The notes beneath the pieces are model-generated. The model worked only from the letters and a program-made list of their open reading frames with translations. It was not told the origin of the DNA and did not search any database. A program made the translations under genes and the position numbers. A DNA stretch of 64,000 bases from Entamoeba invadens IP1 (Eukaryota; Evosea; Mastigamoebida; Endamoebidae), in NCBI RefSeq assembly GCF_000330505.1, contig NW_004191722.1:213449-277448 (forward strand). Direction: 5' to 3'. Of the stretch, positions 52,712 through 62,797 are shown piece after piece. How positions within the stretch are numbered: position 1 is the first letter of the stretch; every line of letters starts with the position of its first letter.

Positions 52712-53857
52712 TTAATTAGACACCAACATATTCTCGAGAAGTTGTACAAAGTCCTCGTCTTGAAAATGCGCGTAAAATACTTCACAGTGAACTTCTTGGC
52801 TTTTATCCACTGTTTTGTCATTAAATGCATCATAAAGAGGTTTAATAGCAGAGACATTGGACACAATAACGACACCAGTCTGACTACTCGCCTCTCTGAA
52901 CAGAAAAACTTCTTTATAAAACGTTGAAATCGCGTTCTCGACTTTTCTTACAAAGTTCTGTTCGGTGCATCTCCTTGAAATGTTTTTTACAATCAACGTG
53001 TTGCACCCATCGTCTATGACATTTCCGTCGTCATCAAATCTGATGTTTTTCTTTTCAAAACTTTCCTTCCCAATTTTCTCGGTTTGAGACTTCTCTTCCT
53101 TTTTATTTAAAACTGGATTCCCAACTTCCACAAACTCCATCCACCCTCTTCCCGCCTGTCCTATATAGTCATCAATTAAATCAACCATCTGTGGCGGTGC
53201 TGGGAATGCGGGTATGTCACTTGGCAATTGTAATGCCTTTCCGATCGAGTTAATAACCATATATTTCGTGTTGTTTGGTTTTGAATTTTCGACTTTCATT
53301 TTTTTTCCATTGATACACACGCCGTCCATCTTTTTTAAAGCCGCCTCTGCGCTTCTTGAATCGAAGTATTCGATGAACTTATGTTGCTTCTTCGACGGTG
53401 CCTCTCTGATTTCTTTCATCTCGCCAAACTCCCCGAACGCGCTTTTAAGATCCTCAACACTGAAAGTGTATTCGGCATTGAATACAACTAATGTGGCATG
53501 GTTGTCAGTCCAAGGAACATCATTTGGGATCCCAAACGTTATCTCCAATTGATGTCCCTTATACTTCCTTCCATTAATGTATTTCGCTGCACTTCGTGAA
53601 GCTCTTATATCATAATACGTCACAAATATAAATCCGCAGCTGACCGTCTTCCAATAGACTCCTTTGACGTCTCCATATTGCTGGAAAATCTCTTCAACTT
53701 CTGCTCGGTCAAAGTCACTTGGGATGTTCTTCACATACAAAACACGACTTGGGTGTTCACCATACTGGAAATGATAGAGTGACTCCAAATCACTCTTCGC
53801 TGCTTTGACATCTTCAGAGCTCAGCAAATTCATTGGGACGCGCCCAGTCTTGTACAT
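52712..53857 (-). CDS. Mei2-like RNA-binding protein, three RRM domains, 381 aa
   Basis: RRM1 (about 37-110) has VLYVKNIPSDF and CGFIFVTYYDIRASRSA; RRM2 (about 119-193) has TLVVFNAEYTFSVEDL and KHKFIEYFDSRSAEAAL-type RNP motifs. The YYDIRAS segment and the phrase GEMKEIREAP in RRM2 are hallmarks of the Mei2 family of plants and fission yeast. The C-terminal part (about 288-365, TLIVKNISRRCTEQNF) is a weaker third RRM, in the place of the Mei2 signature RRM. Mei2 in fission yeast binds RNA to promote meiosis; the role in Entamoeba is unknown. The linker contains a charged stretch. Single exon, start at 53857. Confidence 0.85.
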   Translation of the reverse strand: MYKTGRVPMNLLSSEDVKAAKSDLESLYHFQYGEHPSRVLYVKNIPSDFDRAEVEEIFQQYGDVKGVYWKTVSCGFIFVTYYDIRASRSAAKYINGRKYKGHQLEITFGIPNDVPWTDNHATLVVFNAEYTFSVEDLKSAFGEFGEMKEIREAPSKKQHKFIEYFDSRSAEAALKKMDGVCINGKKMKVENSKPNNTKYMVINSIGKALQLPSDIPAFPAPPQMVDLIDDYIGQAGRGWMEFVEVGNPVLNKKEEKSQTEKIGKESFEKKNIRFDDDGNVIDDGCNTLIVKNISRRCTEQNFVRKVENAISTFYKEVFLFREASSQTGVVIVSNVSAIKPLYDAFNDKTVDKSQEVHCEVFYAHFQDEDFVQLLENMLVSN

Positions 53858-54509
53858 AAACTGGGTTCTCTCTCAACAACCCCCCTTTTATACTCCATTT
53901 CTCTTTCCGCAATGACAATCTTGTCATTCTCATTTTTTTTGGCCTTTCTCAAATTCATATTACTATTTATTACTATTTATTACTATGATTAAAATAGTTT
54001 GTTCCCAAATTATTGTTAATATATCGTTAATTCATTTTATTATTCAGTCTGTTTGTTATAAATTATTTTTTGTTTTTAATCCATTCGTAAATTTTGAAAA
54101 ACTTTTTTTTGTAGTGAAATTATAATTCAAAATATATTATATTTAATTATAAATTATAGTTTTATTTATTTAAAAAAAGTGAATTAAAAAATAGTTGTTG
54201 AGTCTTTCCCAAAATTGTTAAAAAAGAAATAATTACATAACGAAAAAAAGCAAAAAAGCAATTTTGAAAGAAATAATTAAAAAAAAAATATTTTAAATGG
54301 AAAAAGGAAGCAAAACGAAAAAAAGACTTCAAAAAAATAAAATAAATCAATAAAAATTTTTATTTATTGTAAAAAAAATAAATCATAAAACTCAAAAAAA
54401 CGTCCGATAAAAAAATCTCCAATAAAAAATGAGAGGAGTGGAATGACAGTCGATTAAAGCCCAGATTTTACACGGCGTGACAAGAAACCCCAAACGACAC
54501 CGGAAGAAA
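53858..54509. other. AT-rich intergenic region, no gene seen
   Basis: About 650 bp. A-rich stretches at 54160-54400 produce chance frames on the minus strand (54162-54350) of Phe/Lys composition. Nothing else. Confidence 0.5.
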
Positions 54510-54929
54510 TCAAGCCTCGATGGCGGCTTTCTTTTTCTGGAATTCAAGTGAGTTTTTAAACTCGAAGATATACTGCTTTGTGGTTGACGCAGGGGTGTCG
54601 TTGATGACATTCAAATAATCCCTAACAAAACTATCATTGGCAACAGCTTTCTTCGCTTTGTACATCCGGAAAATTTCTTCCTCTTTTGGTGTCGCTGTGA
54701 TGAACTCGGTACGGTATGTTCGGTTGTCTTCTCTCTCGGGGATACGGCACACTTTCTTTGGACGCTGTTGGTCGCGTGGAGCGGGGGATGTCTTTGGAGA
54801 GTATTTCATTGGTGAATTTGACTTTTCAGGCATCCCACGAATGTCGTCCATTGTGTAAAACCCTTTCTTGGGGCCGTCTGATCGTCCCTGGTAATCAGAC
54901 TTTGCAAACTTGGTCGGACTTCTCGACAT
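54510..54929 (-). CDS. small unknown basic protein, 139 aa
   Basis: Chosen start is the ATG at 54929 (MSRSPTKFAKSDYQGRSDGP); upstream in-frame sequence is AT-rich and non-coding in character. The N-terminal 70 residues are rich in Ser, Pro, Lys and Arg with several SP/TP sites (SPTK, SPMK, SPKTSP), likely disordered and a possible kinase target. The C-terminal half is helical (EEEIFRMYKAKKAVAND, ending FEFKNSLEFQKKKAAIEA). No known domain. Composition like neighbouring genes. Confidence 0.6.
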   Translation of the reverse strand: MSRSPTKFAKSDYQGRSDGPKKGFYTMDDIRGMPEKSNSPMKYSPKTSPAPRDQQRPKKVCRIPEREDNRTYRTEFITATPKEEEIFRMYKAKKAVANDSFVRDYLNVINDTPASTTKQYIFEFKNSLEFQKKKAAIEA

Positions 54930-55243
54930 TTGGACTTTGATTTGTTGTTTCGAGTTTGTGAGGTTATATTTCCAAAAAATAAAAACCAATGGAAGAAAAA
55001 ACATATAGTATATATTTACTATTTTAATAAATATACTTGTTTTTAACAAATTTTTAAAAGTGGTTATTACTATATTTAAATGGTTTTTTAAATTAAATTT
55101 TTTGGTTCTGAATAATCTGGTTTATACAATAAACCTGGTTGTAAAAAGAGAATAATCAATGTAAATAGAATCAATATTTGTATTACAAAATATTTAATTG
55201 TTTATTCAAATCAATACACAAAACCATGACAAAAACTCAAAGA

Positions 55244-57085
55244 TCACTTATTTATTGTGTAATTCATATGCTGGACAAAGAAACTTGACTTTGCGTTACA
55301 CAAATTTTTTCTTCCACCAGCTGTAGCACAGAATGTAAATGGAAAATCTTTGACATTTTGGTAAGGCCCAAGATCCGCATTCAGGTTATCTCCCCAATAA
55401 TTCTGGAAGGATTTGACTTGGTCACCAACGAAATACTCGATTGCAGGCAAGTGCATACGCACAACAGCGAGCAACGATCTCCAATCGTATCTGAACGAAA
55501 TGTACTTTCCACCTCTTGCGGTCTTTAGCATATCATACGCTTCATCAACGTCGTTTCTCAGTGTTTTCCAGTCAACGTTATCAAAAGGCAATGTAGACTC
55601 TAATATTTCCAAAAAGTACTCGACATCTTCTTTGCTCAGGTCATAGTCGTAAACCTCCTCACCTGGCGCCGAGTCTACAGCTTTGCACACCACTCTAATG
55701 TCTGTGGAGTGTCCACCATAACCATCGAGCTTACAATCCAAACATGGGTCCATATTGGCATCGCAGGTGCCTAACATTGAAATCAGTTGTGTGTCAAAGA
55801 CTCCTCTGTTGTATGTATACATCGCCGTCGCAAATTCAAGCGAGTCTCTCGCCTCTCTTGTCTTTCTCTTTGCCATCGCTTCCCCAAGTCCAAGTTTTTT
55901 CATTTGCATTACAAGGTTGTGTCTGAAATGGAAATCAAGTGACGACAAAATGAATGCTCTTCCCGGGGTCAGTGTGAAAAAGTCGTGGTACTCTCTAAAG
56001 CCAGCGCTGGTGAGAACTTCGTTGTCATACATGTACAAAATCTTTCTCTTGTCTTTTGGAATTGTTTCGTCTCCAATATAGAATCGGTTCGGCAAAATTG
56101 CAACATCTGTTGCCATTCCTCCTGTCTCAACCTGGAACGGCCCGTCCAAATTTCCGTCTCTGCAAAGTCCTCTTTGCGAAGCAGAGTAACAGTCGTAGTG
56201 TTCGTTCTCTTTCTCAACAATAAAGTACGAACCGTCATCGTTTGCTGCGAATCTTGAGAAACTGAACGATTCCTTTGCACCAAGTCCCACTAACATTCCA
56301 GGGTTGAGTCCGTATGCGTCCATTGCGTATCCCAAAAACAGACCATAATATTTGTCTGGCAACCTGATAGCTACGCCTGGTGTGTACGAGAAAGTCACTG
56401 TTTCGCTTGGTCTTCCTATCCAAATTTGTGTTGGGTTTGTATCGTACTTGGCAGGTGGGTGAAGCGAGCATTCATACGTCGAGTCTGTTGGTTTGTATAA
56501 GTCCTTATTGTTGTAATCTTTGTAACTCAAAACCTCCTTTAGCTGTTTCTGCCAATTGCTTTTCTCAAACTTTAAGACGAGAGGTAAATGGGTTGTTGGA
56601 GTCATGGAGTAAACACCCGCTTCGACATCTGGCCAGTCTGGATCATAAGGCTCTTCGTTAGACGAGTCTGGAAGAATTGGATTATCAGAGCTTTCTGGTG
56701 TTGGTGGGAGAGGTGTTTCGGATGATTCTGGTATAGGTGGAATTGGCGTGTCTGATGATTCTTGTGGTGGAGTTGGTTCTTCAGAGGACTCGGGCTCTAC
56801 GGGAGTATCCCCAAAATACTTCCCTGGTTCACCGTCGCAAATTGCCAAGTCGCTCCATGGCCAAGCACATGGATTGTATATGGTAAATCCGCACTTACAA
56901 ACGAGTCCCGCTGGGCAGTCCGTTGTTTTGTAAAGGCTCTGTCCATAACACCAATTATACTTTGTTTGGTCGACGCAGTAGAATCCGACATCCAACCCAT
57001 CGCAATTAGTTCTTTGAGCAGTCTTGTTAAATGCCAAGCTTAAAGCAAGGCACAGCAAGCAGAGTACAATGAAAGTGATTTTCAT
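55244..57085 (-). CDS. Jessie-type cyst wall lectin, 613 aa
   Basis: Signal peptide (residues 1-18, MKITFIVLCLLCLALSLA). Then an eight-Cys chitin-binding domain with Cys at 28, 37, 46, 57, 63, 65, 73 and 83 and aromatic residues (FYC, NWC, CAWPW) that would contact GlcNAc. A Pro/Ser/Glu linker follows (about 93-146) with imperfect repeats of PPIPESSETP. The rest (about 150-613) is a large conserved domain, which fits the self-aggregating 'daub' domain of Jessie lectins. These coat and seal the chitin fibres of the Entamoeba cyst wall. Single exon. Expected to be encystation-induced, together with the chitin synthase at 28.8 kb. Family call from memory. Confidence 0.88.
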   Translation of the reverse strand: MKITFIVLCLLCLALSLAFNKTAQRTNCDGLDVGFYCVDQTKYNWCYGQSLYKTTDCPAGLVCKCGFTIYNPCAWPWSDLAICDGEPGKYFGDTPVEPESSEEPTPPQESSDTPIPPIPESSETPLPPTPESSDNPILPDSSNEEPYDPDWPDVEAGVYSMTPTTHLPLVLKFEKSNWQKQLKEVLSYKDYNNKDLYKPTDSTYECSLHPPAKYDTNPTQIWIGRPSETVTFSYTPGVAIRLPDKYYGLFLGYAMDAYGLNPGMLVGLGAKESFSFSRFAANDDGSYFIVEKENEHYDCYSASQRGLCRDGNLDGPFQVETGGMATDVAILPNRFYIGDETIPKDKRKILYMYDNEVLTSAGFREYHDFFTLTPGRAFILSSLDFHFRHNLVMQMKKLGLGEAMAKRKTREARDSLEFATAMYTYNRGVFDTQLISMLGTCDANMDPCLDCKLDGYGGHSTDIRVVCKAVDSAPGEEVYDYDLSKEDVEYFLEILESTLPFDNVDWKTLRNDVDEAYDMLKTARGGKYISFRYDWRSLLAVVRMHLPAIEYFVGDQVKSFQNYWGDNLNADLGPYQNVKDFPFTFCATAGGRKNLCNAKSSFFVQHMNYTINK

Positions 57086-57564
57086 TTCGAATGCTTTTCC
57101 TTTTTTTTCCTGGGCTTAAATGTTCTCTCGTTCCATCATATGAGAAATGACGATTATGTGATGACTTGTGATTGTTCAATCTTACTTTTCAAATAATTTT
57201 TTAGTTTTTCCAATACATCATTGTAATTAATATGTTAGTTTGTTATTTAGAAAATTATGTTAATTTATTTTATTATTGTAGTAAACTATTTAATAAACTA
57301 TAATATTAAATATATTAATAATTAAATTAATATAATACTAAATATTATAAAATAAATTAACAAATTGATTACAAAATGTGTGACGAATTAAAAAAGGACT
57401 TTTTTGAAGAAACAATTAAAAAGGTTTTTCTTTGTTTTGCACAAGTTTCAAACAAATAGTAAATTATAATATAAATAATAATACATTTTACAAAAGCCAA
57501 TAAAACATCAAACAACAAAGTCAAAGGAATGCCATCATGAACTCAAAAAGACTAATCATCGCCG
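57086..57564. other. AT-rich intergenic region between divergent genes
   Basis: About 480 bp, no gene. The lectin side has a possible TATA-like ATTTAAGCCC about 25 bp before its start (minus strand). Confidence 0.45.
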
Positions 57565-58686
57565 ATGGAGAATTATCCCCCCGTTCCTTTTCCGAAACGT
57601 CAAGCCCCGAAGCAAACAAGCTTAGGCTCGTTCTTTACAACTCTTGCAACAAACACGATGAACACATTATCGTCATCTTTAGTTCCGCACTATACGTATG
57701 AAGGGAATCCATACATCTTCAACACTGTGTGTGACTGCCTCAATCGTATGGATTATACTGGTCTTGAGTATCAATGCACCAACGGGATTCCCGCGGAGTT
57801 GCGGTGTTACATTTGGTATGCTTTGTTACTTCGACCGACGGATCCATGGGAGATTCGTGCGTTATATTCGGAAGCTCAGGGTACTCAATATCGAAGTATG
57901 CAGTCGATGTTGAAGAACATTGACTCTGCGGGGTTACAAGAGATGCAAGAGATCTCGAAGATTGATTCGAAGACCTTACGAGTGATCGAGTGCGATATTG
58001 TGCGAACATTTCCGGAAGGTGCGGAGTATTTATTTAAGATGCCTGAGATCGTTCAAATGCTCAAGAGGATATTGATCATCTATTCTATTATTCATACCAA
58101 TCGTGGATACTTCCAAGGACTGAATGATATAGTAGGGTTACTCATTGTGGCGTTTTTAGAGCCAAGACAATATGATGGAGTGTTTGTATTACCAACAGAA
58201 GACGTTTTATTTCAAAGTGAGAGTACTGTTTACTTCATCTTAGAGAGTATTATGGAGAAGTTATATCCAAACAACTCGACGGTGTTTCATGTGGATCATT
58301 TGATGACGAAATTCATTAACACCATCGACGATTACTTTGACTTGATTGCGGGGAGTCAAATCAATCGACCAAATAGTGATATTGTGAAACAACAAACATA
58401 CCGCTGGTTTGTCTGTTTGTTCTCGCGGGAGTTTCATTATCATATGACCTTTGCGATCTGGGACAATTTTATAGTTCGGAATGGATTCACCGAGTTCATC
58501 ATCTTCTTTGCATTAAGTATGATCCTTACTGTCACTGGGAAGTATAACACTTCCGACATCGAGAAGTTCAACGACTCACTCAAAGCGTTTTTGAATCAAA
58601 TGAAGGGTGATGACTTGTGTGGGATTATTACGACTGCTTATACGCATCAACAGTCATTTAACACTATAGGAAATGTTGTTTATTGA
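57565..58686 (+). CDS. TBC-domain RabGAP, 373 aa
   Basis: TBC domain covers most of the protein (about 70-340). GIPAELRCYIWYALL is the entry motif. IECDIVRTFPE carries the arginine finger (IxxDxxR). YFQGLNDIVGLLI carries the glutamine finger (usual form YxQGM). Both fingers are present, so GTP hydrolysis activity on a Rab is expected. The N-terminal 45 residues are short, Pro/Ser-rich and unstructured. Target Rab unknown. A different frame from an ATG at 57537 was set aside because the 57565 frame gives the domain. Confidence 0.88.
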   Translation: MENYPPVPFPKRQAPKQTSLGSFFTTLATNTMNTLSSSLVPHYTYEGNPYIFNTVCDCLNRMDYTGLEYQCTNGIPAELRCYIWYALLLRPTDPWEIRALYSEAQGTQYRSMQSMLKNIDSAGLQEMQEISKIDSKTLRVIECDIVRTFPEGAEYLFKMPEIVQMLKRILIIYSIIHTNRGYFQGLNDIVGLLIVAFLEPRQYDGVFVLPTEDVLFQSESTVYFILESIMEKLYPNNSTVFHVDHLMTKFINTIDDYFDLIAGSQINRPNSDIVKQQTYRWFVCLFSREFHYHMTFAIWDNFIVRNGFTEFIIFFALSMILTVTGKYNTSDIEKFNDSLKAFLNQMKGDDLCGIITTAYTHQQSFNTIGNVVY

Positions 58687-58931
58687 ATTACTTTGGTTAT
58701 ATTTGATTCAATCAATTTGGATTCATTTCAATAATTGAATGGATCAAAGCTTCAAGTTGGTTCAGTGAATATAAATGCAATCAATTTCAATTCTGTGTGT
58801 TGTCTTGTACATTCTCGTCAGGTTCTGCGGGCTCTTCTTCATATTCGATATTGATCTTCGGGCCTTTCACATCAGGGTATTCGATGTCCTTCTTGTCTTT
58901 CTCTTCTTTATAATCTTCACGTCAATTCTTA

Positions 58932-59624
58932 TCAAATGGATGAGATTAACAAACTTTGAGCCCAATCTTCGATGTCCTCCGACATGTCTTCTTCATATTG
59001 AACTAATTCCTCTTCCAACTCCTGTTCGATTTGTTTCTCATCGACTGGGGCTTGTGGGTTCAACATCATGTCTTGTAAGTTTTCATAGATGTCGCCATAT
59101 ACTCCACTCTTCAATCTTTGAAGCAATTGGTCTTTAATGACTAAATCAATTTTGGCCATACGCTCCGCCTTCTCCGCTCGGGCTTTATCAACTCTGTCTT
59201 CCTTCACATTCACTCGTTCGAGTGTTCTGTCGTTCGATTTGGAGAGTTGCTTTGCTCGCTCAAGATACTGATAGACTTTGGTAAGACGTTGTTTGACACG
59301 ATGGATTAAGAACTTCGAGTAAACATCTTCATCTAGGGTTTCCGTGACTTGTTGAAGGGCTTTCATATAGTCTTCGTCCAACAAGAGTTTCGCCCACATT
59401 TTATTTGGGGTGTGCGCACGTTCAATAGACTTCGTGTAGAGGTAGACGTGGCCTCCAAACTCTCGAATTGTGGCATAGACACTATTCGCAAGAGGGCAAT
59501 ATCTTCGACGGCATTCCCCCATCACATTATGACGTTCTCGACAAAAATTCGTCCGAGCAGTTGCGACTCGGAATGAACAAAACCCGTGTCCACAGTTCGT
59601 CCAGATTAAATCATCTGCTTGCAT
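58932..59624 (-). CDS. MAK16: MAK16-like ribosome biogenesis protein, 230 aa
   Basis: Closely follows the MAK16 pattern: MQADDLIWTNCGHGFCSFRV, NFCRERHNVMGECRRRYCPLANS with the conserved Cys set, a YATIREF...YLYTKSIERAHTP block and KFLIHRVKQRLTK. The C-terminal part is Lys/Glu-rich with a strongly acidic tail (QELEEELVQYEEDMSEDIED). MAK16 is a nucleolar factor for 60S subunit maturation. Slightly shorter than in yeast (306 aa), the loss being in the low-complexity tail. Single exon. Confidence 0.93.
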   Translation of the reverse strand: MQADDLIWTNCGHGFCSFRVATARTNFCRERHNVMGECRRRYCPLANSVYATIREFGGHVYLYTKSIERAHTPNKMWAKLLLDEDYMKALQQVTETLDEDVYSKFLIHRVKQRLTKVYQYLERAKQLSKSNDRTLERVNVKEDRVDKARAEKAERMAKIDLVIKDQLLQRLKSGVYGDIYENLQDMMLNPQAPVDEKQIEQELEEELVQYEEDMSEDIEDWAQSLLISSI

Positions 59625-59912
59625 CGATGTTTACTTTTCATGTTCGGCATTTGTTTTGTTAGGGTTTCTATTAAAACAAACAACGCAATGATTTGGTCTT
59701 CACTGGTGTGCATTCAGTTATAGTTAATTAATGGTAAATTAATTATAAATTAATAGTATTAATAATGGTATTACTTAATAATAAAAAAATATGAATTAAT
59801 AGTATTAGTAATAGTATTACTTAATAATAAAAACAATTATAATTAATAGTATTAGTAATAGTATTACTTAATAAGAAAATTAGTATTAATAATTAACACT
59901 GAATTCACACAC
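59625..59912. other. intergenic spacer with short A/T tandem repeats
   Basis: About 290 bp. AATAGTATTAGTAATAGTATTACTTAATAA is repeated in part three times between 59750 and 59880 (approximate unit 50-55 bp). No gene. Confidence 0.6.
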
Positions 59913-61296
59913 TCACAACAATTCAAAATTCATCCACTCCGGCTTGGGAAGCACTTTCTTCTCATTCGTTGGGCGTCCTTTACTCTTCTCGTCTCTTTGG
60001 ATATGGGACTGTTCCGGACTCCCAGTGATCACCTCTTCTGTGTGTCGCACTAAACACTTCTTCACCTCTTTCCGCTTCATCCGATTCGTTTTTACGGGAT
60101 TGACTTCTTGCACTTTTTCGTGTAACAATTCGCCCACTTTATCTTTCTTGTCCGATATCGATATCGCCATTTCTATGATTGGTCGAAGCGAGAAGACGGG
60201 TGGAAATTTCATCAGACGTTTTAAGGTATAGTTCTCGTCGTCTCGTTCAAACACGTCATTTCTGAGATAGATGAGCATTGCAAGAAACATGCCTTCAATC
60301 AGTTTGAGGTGTTCCCCATATGCAAAGATAGCGTCCCAGACTTCGACAACATCGTTAATATGGAATTCACGCGTGAAGACCATTTTGATCCATCGGATCC
60401 CAAAGACTGATGGAATGACATTCTGATTGACCAACAATTGATAATACATACAATCAATCTTCTCAAGTGAATTAAAAAGAGTGTCACACTTCTCTTGGAT
60501 GTTACTCGCCTTCCTCTTATCTACTTCTTTTTTCACTTCATACACATCACCTAGTTCATTCATCAACGCTTCAAACAGTACATACGCATCATGTTCCATA
60601 TAATACCGATCTATCAGACATTGCACTACTCCTTTGTACTCCTCCGGAAACGTCGAAACCGATTTCCATTGGATGTGGACTTGTTCAGATAAGTCCGCGT
60701 CAATCGCTCGATAGATGATCGCAAGTAATTCGTGAAATCCTACACATCAGCACTACATAGTGACTGAAATAGAATAACATTTTATAATAACATTTCAAAT
60801 AACATTTTATAATAACATTTCAAATAACATTTCAAATAACATTTTATAATAACAAACCTTGTTGGTAATTCATCGACTGATGTTCGTATGCGTATATGAA
60901 AAGCATTTTCCACATCTTTTTTCTAAATTCGGAGTCCGTAAAATAGTCGTACATATTAAAGAGTCGATCCACATCATTTGTGATTCGGCGGTGAATATCT
61001 TTAAATTCTGGGGAGGGGTCTTCTATCACTTTAGGGGTATCACCATCGAAATAGATATTCATTAAGTTTTGATACTTCTCTCGTGTCCGTTTTATCACAC
61101 TAACCCACTCGGGAGTTATCTCTTTGGGATACACTCCAAGCCATATTCGCCACGCTACTGTTCGGAAATATAATCCAGTTAATCCACTCGTAAAAGCTGT
61201 CCTCTGTAAAGAGGTCAGCGCCCCGTTTGCAAGGTACGTGTCGTTAAAGATATTCATACTAATTCCAAGCCCAATGGGTGTCCCCAGTGGTTCCAT
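59913..61296 (-). CDS. TBC1D5-like RabGAP, 421 aa
   Basis: Exon 1 is 60858-61296 and exon 2 is 59913-60739. The 118-bp intron (GTTTGT to TAG) joins in phase to give NYQQGFHELLAIIYR, the conserved QG block of the TBC1D5 group. ITNDVDRLFNMYDYF corresponds to the arginine-finger block (IxxDxxR, here DVDR). The C-terminal 90 residues are basic and polar. TBC1D5 relatives act on Rab7 with the retromer coat; the target here is inferred only. Second TBC gene within 3 kb, but of a different subfamily. Confidence 0.88.
60767..60850 (+). repeat. tandem repeat in the TBC1D5-like intron
   Basis: Alternating units AATAACATTTTATAAT and AATAACATTTCA, five or more copies, fill most of the 118-bp intron up to its donor site. 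Confidence 0.8.
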
Positions 61297-62005
61297 CCAC
61301 GTTATAATCTATTTAAAGTTCTTCGCGTCGGTTTTTGTTGAATAGTTGTGTATTAATTAATTTTACTATTAACTATAGTTTCGTACGGTAAAGAACTTTG
61401 TGATAACATATGTGAGTTACTCATAATCACTTCGGTTAATGCAAATTCCATCTTGTTTAAAGTTACTCTTCGGACCTTCGTGACATATTTGTATGTGCCA
61501 CTTTTGATTATTAGTTGTATTTCACATATAATTCAACTGTTTCAAAAACGTCCATTATAAAAATAATTATAACGAACGTTTTTGAGTTTTATTTTGTTTT
61601 CAACAGTTTGTGTGATTTATACTGTATCATACTTATACTATTATTTTATAATCAAAATAATACAATTTCATTTTTGTAAAAAATGGTTACACAGGTTATC
61701 TCCCTTTTTATTCATAATAATAATACTTTACTGCATTTTATATGAAACAATAAGGAAATTATCAGAAAAACTGTTGATTGACTTTTTTATAGTAAAATAC
61801 TATTAATAAAATAATGGTTAAATTATAGTTGATAGTAGTAAACAAATAACAAAATTGAATTCTGTTTGTTGAAAAATAATTGATGAATTGTGTTTGTTGT
61901 GTAATTCATTCAAAAGCCATAAAAATATAAGAAAGAACTATTGACAAATACTATCAAACAATTAATAAGTGTTGAAAAAGACTCGAAAAGCAGAGTTGTA
62001 CGTTG
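61297..62005. other. intergenic region between divergent genes
   Basis: About 700 bp, AT-rich, no gene. A plus-strand frame 61582-61806 is Phe/Ile-rich low complexity and not supported. Confidence 0.5.
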
Positions 62006-62797
62006 ATGGAAGGGACAATAAAGCCAAGTAACATACGCGCAATCTTTTATATTGATCCGTACAACCCAAAAGCAAAGACTGTTTCCGAGATGTTTAGTTT
62101 GCTTCAAACAACAAATGAGGAGGACGCTAATGTCATTTGTGTCTTTGGTGGGGATGGGACATTCCTCCATGCGTTCCACAAGTACGCCGATAGGAAGATT
62201 CCCTTTCTTGGGATCAATTGTGGGAATGTCGGGTTTTTGATTAACAGCATTGAGGAGGTCCGCGGGAGTGTCGAGATCGATCGCCCCGTTCGCTGTTATA
62301 CCCACCCTTATTTAACGGCAACTTCCATCATGGGAGAGAACACTTTACCTCCGGTAAAAGCGTTTAATGATGTTTGGATAGAGCGGAACTGTGGGCAGTG
62401 TTGTTGGTTTGAAGTGTCTATAAATGGAGTCGTACGAATTCCAAAATTAACGTGTGATGGATGTATTATATGTACACAAGCGGGAAGTACAGGGTATTCC
62501 AGGAGTGTTGGGATGATCCCAATTCCTTATGGTACTCCTCTCATTGGACTTGTTCCTAATAATGCCAGTTTCCCACACGGGATTAAACCTATGTTCTTTC
62601 CAATTGGAACATCTATTACTATTAGAAATCTACAACCTTATAGAAGATTTACTAGAGCTTTTTATGACGGGATCGAGATTGGAGAAGTGACACAAATCTC
62701 AGTCTGTGTTGTCCAAAACGGTTGCACTACAGCTATGACTCATGATATGGAAAGCACTGACGTGTTCTTGGACAAAACTCTCTCATTTTTTGATTGA
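62006..62797 (+). CDS. NAD kinase, 263 aa
   Basis: Start at the ATG at 62006 (MEGTIKPSNIRAIFYID). The family signature GGDGTFL (with catalytic Asp) is followed by GINCGNVGFL, the NDVWIER block (usual form NE/D) and TQAGSTGYSRSVG, where substrate and ATP bind. It makes NADP from NAD and ATP in the cytosol. The short length is in the range of compact archaeal/bacterial forms, with no regulatory extension. Single exon. Confidence 0.92.
   Translation: MEGTIKPSNIRAIFYIDPYNPKAKTVSEMFSLLQTTNEEDANVICVFGGDGTFLHAFHKYADRKIPFLGINCGNVGFLINSIEEVRGSVEIDRPVRCYTHPYLTATSIMGENTLPPVKAFNDVWIERNCGQCCWFEVSINGVVRIPKLTCDGCIICTQAGSTGYSRSVGMIPIPYGTPLIGLVPNNASFPHGIKPMFFPIGTSITIRNLQPYRRFTRAFYDGIEIGEVTQISVCVVQNGCTTAMTHDMESTDVFLDKTLSFFD

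Noticed and set aside
57537..57760. Alternative start of the TBC gene at 57537
   Set aside because: That ATG lies in another frame that ends soon; the 57565 frame gives the complete TBC domain.
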